Under the pieces are notes generated by a model, which ran no database searches, was not told the origin of the DNA, and saw only the letters and a program-made list of their open reading frames with translations. Of a stretch of DNA of 46,097 bases, positions 32,029 through 40,063 are shown one piece after another. The stretch is from Paenibacillus sp. Soil750 (GTDB lineage: Bacteria > Bacillota > Bacilli > Paenibacillales > NBRC-103111). Position 1 is the first letter of the stretch, and each line of letters opens with the position of its first letter. Location: assembly GCF_001428045.1 (NCBI RefSeq), contig NZ_LMSD01000021.1, positions 1 to 46,097 on the forward strand, read 5' to 3'. Position numbers and translations under genes: made by a program.

Positions 32029-32931
32029 ATGTTTAAACGAATGGATGAAATTTCAATTGAAATTCCTGACATTGAGAAACCTGACCCGAATGCCGCAGCA
32101 GCTGTACAGGAATTGTTAGGTGGCAAATTTGGTGAAATGTCCACTTTGAACAATTATCTGTATCAATCTTTTAATTTTCGTTCAAAAGAAAAACTGAGGC
32201 CCTTTTACGATCTAATCATGAGTATTACGGCCGAAGAGCTGGGCCACGTAGAGTTGGTTTCCCACGCAATCAATAAATGCTTAAGAGGTTCAACGAGTTA
32301 CAAAGAGCCCGACCAGACACCACTGGATGTTGTCAAAGACGCTCGTCTTTCCTATCACTTTCTTGCAGGTGCGCAAGGGGCTATGCCGTTTGATTCCATG
32401 GGCAACCCATGGACAGGCGCGAATGTGTTTAACAGCGGCAACTTAGTAGAGGATTTGCTGCATAATTTCTTCTTAGAATGCGGCGCACGCACTCATAAAA
32501 TGAAAGTGTATGAAATGACCGACCACCCCGCAGCGCGTGCAGTGATTGGTTACCTCCTCGTTCGTGGAGGCGTTCATGTTGTTGCTTACGCCAAAGCGTT
32601 GGAAGTTGCAACTGGAGTCAATGTCACCAAATTAGTCCCCATTCCATCCTTAAGCAACAAATCGTTTAATGAAACCAGAAAGTATGAAGAGAAAGGCGTT
32701 CATACTAAGCTGTACACATGGAGCGACAACGATTTCACAACAATCGGCCAGATTTGGAAAGGTACACATCCCGAAGATGGCTCTGCCTTGGAAGTCATCC
32801 CAGGCACACCTCAGGGATACCCCATTGCCGAAGCGCCGGCGGTAGAAGAGGAATTTACTCCTGGCATTTCGGCTGAAGATTTCCAACAAATCGCTGCACG
32901 TCTCAAAATGGCTGGAAATATCAACGCATAA
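32029..32931 (+). CDS. manganese catalase
   Basis: This 300-residue dimanganese catalase breaks down hydrogen peroxide without haem. The ferritin-like metal-binding helices are seen in GEMSTLNNYLYQSFNFRS, ITAEELGHVELVSHAINK (Glu and His ligands) and NFFLECGARTHKMKVYEM with GGVHVVAYAKALE (second Glu/His set). A frame start 12 codons upstream is ignored: ATG 32029 has GAGGGAG nine bases before and fits the family N terminus. It is a single gene followed by a terminator. The enzyme is cytoplasmic, or associated with the spore coat in spore-formers. Regulation was not read. Confidence 0.95.
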   Translation: MFKRMDEISIEIPDIEKPDPNAAAAVQELLGGKFGEMSTLNNYLYQSFNFRSKEKLRPFYDLIMSITAEELGHVELVSHAINKCLRGSTSYKEPDQTPLDVVKDARLSYHFLAGAQGAMPFDSMGNPWTGANVFNSGNLVEDLLHNFFLECGARTHKMKVYEMTDHPAARAVIGYLLVRGGVHVVAYAKALEVATGVNVTKLVPIPSLSNKSFNETRKYEEKGVHTKLYTWSDNDFTTIGQIWKGTHPEDGSALEVIPGTPQGYPIAEAPAVEEEFTPGISAEDFQQIAARLKMAGNINA

Positions 32932-32938
32932 TTCTGAC

Positions 32939-32965
32939 GATCCTTACGTTGTAGGGATCTTTTTT
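32939..32965 (+). terminator. terminator of the catalase gene
   Basis: GATCC-T-TAC-GTT-GTA-G-GGATC forms a stem with one mismatch, followed by T6, a few bases after the catalase stop. Confidence 0.88.
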
Positions 32966-33032
32966 GTCCAAACGAACTTGGATTGAAAAAGCTCGCTTAT
33001 CTCCCTTGCCATTTCCTCAGGCAGCCCCTACT

Positions 33033-33236
33033 CTACTCTGTAATCGGCTTCAGATCACTGAACTTTAGCAATACTTCTCTACTCGTATCGAGATAGATTA
33101 CCCGAATATCTAACTCCTCGTCGTTAAGCTCGAAAGCAAGAATCATACATTTCCGACCTCGATTCTTAGTCTTTCTAGGATTATCTGGTGCCACAACGTA
33201 GGAGCCTCCAAGACTTAAACTTACCGTTTCGCTCAT
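33033..33236 (-). CDS. small conserved-looking protein, 67 residues
   Basis: Not recognised. The protein is MSETVSLSLGGSYVVAP and about fifty more residues, with a basic patch KTKNRGRKC followed by alternating strands (MILAFELNDEELDIRVIYLD, VLLKFSDLKPI). This resembles a small SH3-like or KOW-type barrel, which is inference. It lies 42 bases downstream of the Nudix gene on the same strand, so it is probably the last gene of that cluster. A GAGAGGG lies about 14 bases before ATG, a long spacing. Composition and strand fit its neighbours. Confidence 0.6.
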   Translation of the reverse strand: MSETVSLSLGGSYVVAPDNPRKTKNRGRKCMILAFELNDEELDIRVIYLDTSREVLLKFSDLKPITE

Positions 33237-33278
33237 ATTAATCTGCTACCCTCTCATGTTGTTTTTAGGATCATTCTA

Positions 33279-33761
33279 TCAACCTAATCTTCTTACCTTC
33301 TCCTCGATTATACATTGATTAGTCTCATCCCACACAACCGAAATTTCAAAAGTTCCCGATTCAAAAAATAAAGGAAACCTCCGCTTAAACCAATCTTGCA
33401 TCGGCAACTGTAAAGCATCGTCTATATCTACCCAGGCTAATTCCCCTTCAGGTGGATCCGTTAGCAACTCTCCTGTAAATGTCCGAGTCAGATAATTAAA
33501 CACCATATACCTATAGTTTTTCTCAGGGACTAAATATTCATCGACGCCCTTGTATATGAGATCTTCCGGTTTCACCACGAGTCCCGTTTCCTCCCACAAC
33601 TCTCGGACGGTCCCCTCCGTGAAACTCTCCGCCAAATCCACCTTACCACCTGGGCCTAGAAATCCGGGAAACCCTTTGGACTCGGGACGATTTATCAGAA
33701 GCACCTTTTTCCCATCTTGGACTAAGCACATTGTATAGATGCCACATTCAACTTTACTCAC
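33279..33761 (-). CDS. Nudix hydrolase (8-oxo-dGTP diphosphatase-like)
   Basis: This 160-residue enzyme has a complete Nudix box: GGKVDLAESFTEGTVRELWE followed by ETGL, matching GX5EX7REUXEEXGU. The N terminus IYTMCLVQDGKKVLLINRPE is like MutT-type sanitizing enzymes that hydrolyse oxidised nucleoside triphosphates, using Mg2+. It is cytoplasmic. It lies 25 bases downstream of the LD-carboxypeptidase gene and is probably in the same operon. The exact substrate of this subgroup varies, so the oxidised-nucleotide role is a family-level guess. Confidence 0.9.
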   Translation of the reverse strand: MSKVECGIYTMCLVQDGKKVLLINRPESKGFPGFLGPGGKVDLAESFTEGTVRELWEETGLVVKPEDLIYKGVDEYLVPEKNYRYMVFNYLTRTFTGELLTDPPEGELAWVDIDDALQLPMQDWFKRRFPLFFESGTFEISVVWDETNQCIIEEKVRRLG

Positions 33762-33786
33762 TTATGCAAATCCTCCTACTTTTCCA

Positions 33787-34824
33787 TCATTCAAAAGGAC
33801 ACTCCAACAAAACAACCTCATTCGTCCCCGGATTTAACTCCACTCGCCCACCAAGAGGCAGAATCAATTTCGGATCCGTATGCCCAAAGTCGAAATCAAC
33901 AACAATCGGTACACGCTCCGCTCCAAACTCTTTTGCAATAATATTCACGAGGATTTCTCTAAGCTCTACATTCTCAGCTGCGCTATAATCCTTCGCTCTC
34001 CCAAATATGACGCCTTTAATACGTGAAAAGATGCCCTGCATCCCATAATTCCGCAGCATATATCCGACTTGCCTAGGGGATGGTTTCTCTTCCGATGTTT
34101 CGAAAAACAAGACCTTATCCTGCCAGAAATCATCCTGCGGCCAGTAGTCCGTCGATTTCATAAACTCTAGTACTTCGATGCAGCCACCCCACAAATCCCC
34201 TTGCTCAATCGCTTCCCCCTGTAGAAACGTCCACCCATTCTCATTCTCTACAAATGGCTGACACTCACCCAAGGTTTCCAGATGGCTCCAGTCTTTATAA
34301 CCGTTCGTCCATGATTGATATGGCGTATAGCGATAAGGGAACTGCTCTTCGAACAACATCGCTTTTAGATGCTCCGTATAGGCATTAGGGAGACTTCTCA
34401 GCTGTGCGATTCCAGCCATAATAGATGGCCCATAGAACGTTACCATCCCCCAATTATTTAAGTACGTTAAGAATGTCGTCGCGTCCGAAAATCCCATAAT
34501 AAATTTAGGATGACTCATGATCAATTCCTTATTTAATAAAGGTAAAATCCTTACCGATTCATATCCACCAATGGAAGTGATGATGCCATCTATTTCTTCA
34601 TTTTCAAAACAATGATTAATATCCTGAGCACGCAGCTGTGGATTCTTATACAGTTCCTCCGGTGACATCCTTGCCGATGGCATTTCAACAACTTCCAGGC
34701 CAAGGACCTCCCCCAGATACTTCAAGCCCATCTCATAAATATCTGGGAATAAATATGGCAGTCCGTTGGAAGGAGAAATAATAGCTATTTTGGAGCCAGA
34801 CTTTAATCGTTTGGGTTTAATCAT
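33787..34824 (-). CDS. LD-carboxypeptidase / MccF-like peptidase (S66 family)
   Basis: This 345-residue S66-family serine peptidase starts IKPKRLKSGSKIAIISPSNG. The nucleophile Ser lies in IMGFSDATTFLTYLN, and the Glu/His partners are expected in CIEVLEF and DFDFGHTDPKLILPLGG. Members either trim D-alanine from murein tetrapeptides (LdcA) or cleave toxic acylated AMP compounds such as microcin C (MccF); the two cannot be told apart by eye, though the MGFSDAT context is MccF-like. Its ATG overlaps the stop of the TetR gene upstream (ATGA), and a Nudix gene follows. Confidence 0.9.
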   Translation of the reverse strand: MIKPKRLKSGSKIAIISPSNGLPYLFPDIYEMGLKYLGEVLGLEVVEMPSARMSPEELYKNPQLRAQDINHCFENEEIDGIITSIGGYESVRILPLLNKELIMSHPKFIMGFSDATTFLTYLNNWGMVTFYGPSIMAGIAQLRSLPNAYTEHLKAMLFEEQFPYRYTPYQSWTNGYKDWSHLETLGECQPFVENENGWTFLQGEAIEQGDLWGGCIEVLEFMKSTDYWPQDDFWQDKVLFFETSEEKPSPRQVGYMLRNYGMQGIFSRIKGVIFGRAKDYSAAENVELREILVNIIAKEFGAERVPIVVDFDFGHTDPKLILPLGGRVELNPGTNEVVLLECPFE

Positions 34825-35411
34825 GTTAATCCCCCTAGTAATAACTGCCAGACACTCTCGAAGTCCTCACCCAAACTCCCCATTGCCCATTCCCCCGCAT
34901 GTGATGGATGATGGAAACGTGAGGTAGCTAAGAAAATGGCTCTAGCAAGAGATTCTGAGTCACCTTGCTTCAACTCTTTACTCGCCATCCCCGCCTCAAT
35001 GATCTGTTCTAGTTGCTTTATTAAGCGATACATATGGGTGCTAATCATTTCAACTTCAATGACCGTAACGTTGGCATACATCGCAAACATTTCCGCATCT
35101 TCAGCAGCGAATTTCCGCTTGGTTTGAATCAACGTGTCTAACCACAAACGCAACCTCCCAACGGCGCTACCGCCAGTTCCACTCGCAATTGCTTCCAAAG
35201 GAACTGCAATGCTCGTATGCAACCAACGCGATGTCACCGCTTCCCGCAGCGCGGCTTTACTTTCAAAATGTCGATACAACGTCCCATGACTCACTTGCAG
35301 CACCTTGGCTATGTCTACAACAGACGTTTTGTCCGGTCCATACCGCCGAAGAACTTGCTCCGCTGCATCCAAAATTTCATCCTTCGATAACGGCAACTCA
35401 TTCTTCGTCAT
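34821..35411 (-). CDS. TetR-family transcriptional regulator
   Basis: About 196 residues. An N-terminal TetR helix-turn-helix (EILDAAEQVLRRYGPDKTSV, VVDIAKVLQVSHGTLYRHFE with the typical LYRHFxSK) is followed by an alpha-helical ligand domain. I prefer ATG 35411 over ATG 35429, which lies within the end of the SDR gene. It is the second gene of an operon, after the SDR gene and before the LD-carboxypeptidase, overlapping the latter by 4 bases. The perfect palindrome over the operon promoter (36222-36284) is its likely operator, so it should repress its own operon until a ligand appears. Confidence 0.88.
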   Translation of the reverse strand: MTKNELPLSKDEILDAAEQVLRRYGPDKTSVVDIAKVLQVSHGTLYRHFESKAALREAVTSRWLHTSIAVPLEAIASGTGGSAVGRLRLWLDTLIQTKRKFAAEDAEMFAMYANVTVIEVEMISTHMYRLIKQLEQIIEAGMASKELKQGDSESLARAIFLATSRFHHPSHAGEWAMGSLGEDFESVWQLLLGGLT

Positions 35412-35412
35412 T

Positions 35413-36156
35413 TTATATAAAACCGCCATTCACTCGAAGTGTTTGTCCCGTTACCCACTGCGACTCCTCGCTGGCTAGGAAAAGTACAACCCGCGAAATA
35501 TCTTCCGCTTCCCCTAATCGACCGAACGAATTCATGTTAGCGATCGCTTTGATTTGTGCCTCTGATTTCCCCACTGTGAATAATTCGGTATTCACTGGAC
35601 CTGGTGCAACGGCATTAATCGTAATACCCTTAGGTCCTAACTCTTTGGCGAGCTGACGCGTGAACTGTTCAACAGCCCCCTTCGTACCCGCATAGGAGCT
35701 GTACCCAGGGAACATTTGCCCATTAACCGAAGTAGAGAAATTAATAATCCGACCATTCTCCTTCATATGCAGCGCCGCTTGCTGAATTGCAAAGAAGGTC
35801 CCTTTCACATTAATGTTAAACTGCCTATCGAAATCCTCCTCAGTAATCGAGAGAATCGGTTTCGTAATCATAATCCCCGCATTATTGACCAAAATATCAA
35901 CCTGCCCATACGCCTCCAACGTCTTCTGGAACAAAAGCTCCACTTGCGCCACTTGGCTGATATCCGCCCCAATCGCGATCGCTTCACCGCCTTGTTGCTT
36001 AATGCCGTTAACGACTTCCTCCGCTTTTCCCGGACTGCTTGCGTAATTCACAACAACCTTAGCCCCGTGCAGCGCAAGTTCTTCTGCTATCTTCTGACCG
36101 ATCCCTCTCGATGCACCCGTAACCAAAGCTACTTTACCCGTTAATTTCTGCTCCAT
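35413..36156 (-). CDS. short-chain dehydrogenase/reductase
   Basis: This 247-residue SDR is an NAD(P)H-dependent oxidoreductase. The cofactor motif is VTGASRGIGQKIAEEL, NNAG follows in VDILVNNAG, and the catalytic Ser is in IINFSTSVNG with Tyr and Lys in YSSYAGTKGAVEQF. It resembles 3-oxoacyl-ACP reductase-like enzymes. ATG 36156 has GGCGGG seven bases before it and is preferred over a TTG six bases upstream. It is the first gene of an operon with a TetR regulator, whose palindromic operator covers the promoter. Substrate is unknown, but an inducible detoxification role is likely. Confidence 0.9.
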   Translation of the reverse strand: MEQKLTGKVALVTGASRGIGQKIAEELALHGAKVVVNYASSPGKAEEVVNGIKQQGGEAIAIGADISQVAQVELLFQKTLEAYGQVDILVNNAGIMITKPILSITEEDFDRQFNINVKGTFFAIQQAALHMKENGRIINFSTSVNGQMFPGYSSYAGTKGAVEQFTRQLAKELGPKGITINAVAPGPVNTELFTVGKSEAQIKAIANMNSFGRLGEAEDISRVVLFLASEESQWVTGQTLRVNGGFI

Positions 36157-36221
36157 GCACAATCCCGCCTTTTCGATGTAGTGAGAAAGTAGAGTCGCCT
36201 TCCCCGAACCTTATTAACTTT

Positions 36222-36284
36222 ATTATAAAATGATGAATGACAAAAATCAAATGACATTATTTGATTTTTGTCATTCATCATTTT
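36222..36284 (-). promoter_or_regulatory. SDR-TetR operon promoter inside a perfect 26-bp inverted repeat
   Basis: Arms 36227-36252 and 36259-36284 are perfect inverted repeats (half-site core TGACAAAAATCAAAT) around GACATT. On the minus strand, TATAAT (36222-36227) and TTGATT (36245-36250) are 17 bases apart, so the promoter overlaps one arm. A TetR operator for autorepression is the obvious reading. Confidence 0.75.
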
Positions 36285-36409
36285 AGTAAACCATTATGCC
36301 TCTCCCCTGACGGAAGCCCCCAACCCAAAAGTTCCAATCCACCTGCAACTTATCCCGATCTCCCTCCGTCAGTCATGTCAGACAGATTCTATATAAGGGT
36401 GGGCTTCAG

Positions 36410-36841
36410 ATGATCCTAATGCGTTATGCCATACTCGGTGTACTAAGCATTTCAATACTTCTTGCAGGATGCTCGAAGAGCGAGGTCACACCACCGGAAA
36501 GCTCAACGAAACCAGTATTTTCAACTCCGAAGGAAGTCATCCTTCCTGTCATGCATGGCATCGTGACGGTAGATAATGGACTCAAAGAGACGAAAGTAAC
36601 CTATACGTTCACGAATCAAACTAAAGATAAGATCACTGTCATTGGCGGCGCAAAGTATTCCCTTTTGAAAGATCAAGCCGTTTTCGAACATGGCGCCGTG
36701 GCGATCAAAGATTACTTAGACTTGGAGCCAGGCCAATCCTATACAGATTCGAAATCCTTCACGAATTTACCTCAAGGAGATTATCTCATCGAAGTCACTT
36801 GGAACAAAACGAAGGCGACAGCAGCATTTAATCGCAGTTAA
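36410..36841 (+). CDS. small lipoprotein with a BsuPI/Ig-like domain
   Basis: This 143-residue exported lipoprotein has a signal peptide with lipobox LAGC. A beta-sandwich-like domain follows: VTVDNGLKETKVTYTFTNQT, then DLEPGQSYTDSKSFTNLPQG and YLIEVTWNK. The pattern of tension between TFTN and LPQGDY resembles BsuPI-type protease-inhibitor domains often found on Firmicutes lipoproteins. The chosen start is ATG 36410; an ATG three codons on is possible. It diverges from the SDR operon across the palindromic promoter region, so it may feel the same TetR regulator. Function is unknown. Confidence 0.75.
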   Translation: MILMRYAILGVLSISILLAGCSKSEVTPPESSTKPVFSTPKEVILPVMHGIVTVDNGLKETKVTYTFTNQTKDKITVIGGAKYSLLKDQAVFEHGAVAIKDYLDLEPGQSYTDSKSFTNLPQGDYLIEVTWNKTKATAAFNRS

Positions 36842-36860
36842 ATGCACCCTGCGAAACGCA

Positions 36861-36909
36861 TAGAGGTGCTTGATTTCAGGACTCCCATCCTCTACATCAA
36901 GCACCTCTA
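36861..36909. terminator. bidirectional hairpin between convergent genes
   Basis: A perfect 14-bp inverted repeat TAGAGGTGCTTGAT/ATCAAGCACCTCTA surrounds a 21-base loop, between the lipoprotein gene and the MBL hydrolase gene. The T-run is weak, so termination is probable only. Confidence 0.6.
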
Positions 36910-36930
36910 CTTCACGTCCTATTCCTCGGT

Positions 36931-37896
36931 TCACTCGGCTATCAATGTTTCTCCATGCTTCAACAACCGCAGCAGGCTTGGGTCAAGACCCCTCCACTGC
37001 CAATCCGCCAGCAATCGATCCAATGCCTCTTTGGGCGTATCATCGGCAAGACGAAATGCCCCATAATGCATCGGAATGAACTGCTGCGCTCCGACATCAA
37101 GAAACGCCTGCACCGCTTCCTCTGGGGAAACGTGCTGCATCCCCATGAACCACTCCGGCTCGTAGGCGCCAATCGGCATCAGCGCGTAGCCGATACCCGG
37201 AAATTTCGCACCAATCTCCCGAAATCCTTCGAAGTACCCGCTATCGCCAGCGAAATAGATCGCAGGAGGATGCGACTCTCCCTCCAACACCGCGCTCCGC
37301 TTCACAATCCATCCGCCCCATAGCGAGGTATTCGTATCGGTTAATGTACGTCTTGTCCAGTGCTGCGCAGGCACGAAATGAAACTCCAGCTGGCCGACGG
37401 CCTGACTGCCCCACCATGGCAGTTCATAGACCGTGCTGAACCCCAGCTTCCGCACCTTAGAGCCTAGTCCTTCGGGCACAAGTACGTATGGCGTGCCTCG
37501 CAGCTTTTTCAACGAACCCACATGCAAGTGATCGTAATGCGCGTGAGACAGCAATATTACATCAACAGGCGGAATCTCTTCTATAGATAAACCTGGCTCC
37601 TCGAGCCTTGAACTAAAGCCCATTCGAGTGGCCCATACGGGGTCGGTTACAATCGTCATTCCACCTACTTGCAGCAAAAAGGTTGCATGCCCGATCCATG
37701 TGATCGTGACTTCACCCTGATTATTCTTCAGCAGCTCCTGCTGCTTATGCTCAGATTGGCCAATCCGGAAGCTCAGATCTTTCACTTTACCCTTCCGCTC
37801 TTTCTGCCAGCGACGTACTTCTTTCCATGTCTTCGTCTTCGCATTTGGATCTAAGTTACTATATCGCTGCCGCACCATACGTTCATCCCCATTCAT
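36931..37896 (-). CDS. MBL-fold metallohydrolase, NAPE-PLD-like
   Basis: This 321-residue metallo-beta-lactamase-fold enzyme has TWIGHATFLLQVGGMTIVTD at the start of the core, metal-binding LLSHAHYDHLHVGSLKK (HxHxDH), FAGDSGYFEGFREIG and a late FIPMHYGAFRLADD. The pattern matches N-acyl-phosphatidylethanolamine phospholipase D-like hydrolases, which bind two zinc ions and cleave phosphodiester or related bonds. An internal ATG at 37878 has a better-spaced GGGGA and may be the true start. It lies 33 bases after a TetR gene on the same strand and is probably its target. The substrate is unknown. Confidence 0.87.
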   Translation of the reverse strand: MNGDERMVRQRYSNLDPNAKTKTWKEVRRWQKERKGKVKDLSFRIGQSEHKQQELLKNNQGEVTITWIGHATFLLQVGGMTIVTDPVWATRMGFSSRLEEPGLSIEEIPPVDVILLSHAHYDHLHVGSLKKLRGTPYVLVPEGLGSKVRKLGFSTVYELPWWGSQAVGQLEFHFVPAQHWTRRTLTDTNTSLWGGWIVKRSAVLEGESHPPAIYFAGDSGYFEGFREIGAKFPGIGYALMPIGAYEPEWFMGMQHVSPEEAVQAFLDVGAQQFIPMHYGAFRLADDTPKEALDRLLADWQWRGLDPSLLRLLKHGETLIAE

Positions 37897-37929
37897 CTTC
37901 TCACAATCTATATCTGCTCTAACCCAGCT

Positions 37930-38523
37930 TCATCGTATGCAAACTCCCTTTAGATACTGGGTGAGGTTCTCGATATTCATACGAATATGTCGGTTGTCCC
38001 CTTCAAGCTTGCTCATCATAATGCCGCCTTCCATCACAGAAAGCGTGAAAGTCGCCAAAGCTTCGATATCGAGATCCGCTTTGAATTCGCCATTTTGAAC
38101 ACCTTCGGAAATAATCTCTTTCATGTTGTTCAATGTACTCTTTAGTCCCCGCTGAGCCCGTTCTCGTAAAATAGGATGACTATCGTCGCTCTCGGTAGCT
38201 AAGTTCAACAGTGGGCATCCTCCGATAAAAGGCGGCGTTTCAACCACATTTTCATAGACACGCAAATAGGCTAACAACTTGCCACTGGCGGTCTCTTCCG
38301 CACGAATGGCATCGTTCATTTTCCCACTAACTACGCTACCTGCATAGTCATAGGCTTCCAGCGCAATCTCGTCCTTACTGGCAAAATGGCGATAAATCCC
38401 GCCCTTCTTAATGCCTGTCAGCTCCGTAATATCCGATAAGGATGAACCTGCATATCCCTTCTGGTTAAACAGCTCCGCGGCCTGAGCGATAATATGCTTG
38501 CGAGTTCTTTCACCTTTTTGCAT
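37930..38523 (-). CDS. TetR-family transcriptional regulator
   Basis: This 197-residue regulator has a TetR helix-turn-helix at the N terminus (TRKHIIAQAAELFNQKGYAG, ITELTGIKKGGIYRHFASKD) and a helical C-terminal domain with the CPLLNLATESDD pattern seen in AcuR/NemR-like members. GGAGGG lies at normal distance before ATG. TTACACGCGTAA (38536-38547), a partial dyad directly ahead of the ribosome site, could be its operator, though weakly supported. It leads a two-gene unit with the MBL hydrolase, likely controlling it. The ligand is unknown. Confidence 0.88.
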   Translation of the reverse strand: MQKGERTRKHIIAQAAELFNQKGYAGSSLSDITELTGIKKGGIYRHFASKDEIALEAYDYAGSVVSGKMNDAIRAEETASGKLLAYLRVYENVVETPPFIGGCPLLNLATESDDSHPILRERAQRGLKSTLNNMKEIISEGVQNGEFKADLDIEALATFTLSVMEGGIMMSKLEGDNRHIRMNIENLTQYLKGVCIR

Positions 38524-38783
38524 AGTAACCCTCCGTTACACGCGTAAAATCTTATCTTTTAGTATAACAAAACAGAGCAAGACATTAAAATGTAGCTCTC
38601 CCCCGTAAACTCATGTCATATTAATTTACATATAAATTTACATAATCACAATTCATCTGCCTATTTTAATGAAAAACACAATCCGCCTACCAGATCATTG
38701 ACTGTTTCGAGCGAACAGACCTATAATTCAGTTAACAAATCGAATTTGTGTCACATTCCCTTACATTAAAGAGGTGCAAAGGT

Positions 38784-40043
38784 ATGGAACTTGATTTGAT
38801 CATCCGATGCTTCTCCAACCCCCAGTTCGGCACCTTGATGGATGTCGGCATTCGGGATGGGAAAATTATTTACCTTCAGGAGCATCTCCCTAGCAACCCT
38901 AACGTTCTCAGCGCTGGTCAGCTAATTGAAGCCAACGGGCGAGTTCTACTCCCCGGTCTAATAGAACCACATATTCATCTGGATAAAGCCTTTCTACTGA
39001 ATCTCATGACGAAAGACGCCAACTCGATCCAGCAAGCGATCGCCTCTACCTTGGAGCTTAAACACGCCTTCACCTCAACAGATATCGAGGCTCGTTCGAT
39101 CCAAGTAATCCAACAAGCCATTGCCAATGGTGTGACTCACATGCGTTGTCATGTTGAGATTGATCCTATCGTTGGCCTAATCGGTTTCGAAGTGATGTTA
39201 GCGCTGAAGGAACGCTACGTCAATCAGATCACCCTGCAAATCGTTGCCTTCCCCCAAGAAGGCATCGCCAAGCAGCCTGGAACAGAAGAACTGCTCGCGC
39301 AAGCCCTACAACTTGGCGCCGATGTCGTCGGCGGAATTACGTATCAGGATGCAGATTTACAAGCGCATCTCAGCACCGTTTTTAACTTAGCCAAAGCTTT
39401 CAACAAATCCATAGACTTACATGTAGATTTCTCTGACGATCCGTCCATGTTAGCCATTCTCAGCATCATCCGGATGACGCATGCGTATGGGATGCAAGGG
39501 CGCGTGAGCGTGGGCCATCTGACTTCACTTGGTTCACTCCCTTATGAAGAGGCCCAAGTCATCTGTACAGCTATTGCGGAGGCAGGCATCCATGTCATGT
39601 CATTACCCGCAACAGACTTGTATCTGAACGGGCGCGGAGACGATCACCGTCACAGACGGGGACTAACCCCTGTGCCCCTCCTTTTGGAGCAAGGAGCCAA
39701 TGTAATCTATGGAAGCAATAACATCCAGAATCCTTTTACACCTTTCGGCACAGCAGATCCACTGGACACAGGCATGCTCCTTGCACATACCACATATATG
39801 GGCTCCAAGCAGGATGTTGTCACACTTATTGAGATGGCGACAACCCGTGCGGCGAAAGCCTTAGAGCTAGAGAATTACGGCCTGCACATCGGAGCGGATG
39901 CTGATCTTGTGCTATTCGAGTCAACGAATCTGCGCAGTGCCTTCTACGAAAGAGCACCTAGACGCTACGTCTGGAAGCGCGGACAACTGGTTGCCTCAAC
40001 GGTAAAGCAGACGACCTTTTACAATGAACAAGTGAGCTCCTAA
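38784..40043 (+). CDS. cytosine-deaminase-like amidohydrolase, first copy
   Basis: About 419 residues of the amidohydrolase superfamily, CodA branch: the HxH motif in IEPHIHLDKAF, MRCHVEIDP, DLHVDFSDDP, VSVGHLTSLG and YGSNNIQNPFTPFG. By hand alignment with CodA, the catalytic Glu after the third motif is Phe here (HVDF) and the metal Asp in the last motif is Asn (GSNN). These differ from a standard deaminase, so activity may be altered. ATG 38784 has GAGGTG seven bases before it and is preferred over a longer frame. It is followed by a PucR gene and a paralogue, hinting at purine or pyrimidine metabolism. Confidence 0.85.
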   Translation: MELDLIIRCFSNPQFGTLMDVGIRDGKIIYLQEHLPSNPNVLSAGQLIEANGRVLLPGLIEPHIHLDKAFLLNLMTKDANSIQQAIASTLELKHAFTSTDIEARSIQVIQQAIANGVTHMRCHVEIDPIVGLIGFEVMLALKERYVNQITLQIVAFPQEGIAKQPGTEELLAQALQLGADVVGGITYQDADLQAHLSTVFNLAKAFNKSIDLHVDFSDDPSMLAILSIIRMTHAYGMQGRVSVGHLTSLGSLPYEEAQVICTAIAEAGIHVMSLPATDLYLNGRGDDHRHRRGLTPVPLLLEQGANVIYGSNNIQNPFTPFGTADPLDTGMLLAHTTYMGSKQDVVTLIEMATTRAAKALELENYGLHIGADADLVLFESTNLRSAFYERAPRRYVWKRGQLVASTVKQTTFYNEQVSS

Positions 40044-40063
40044 TGAGGAAAGGCGGGGATTAG

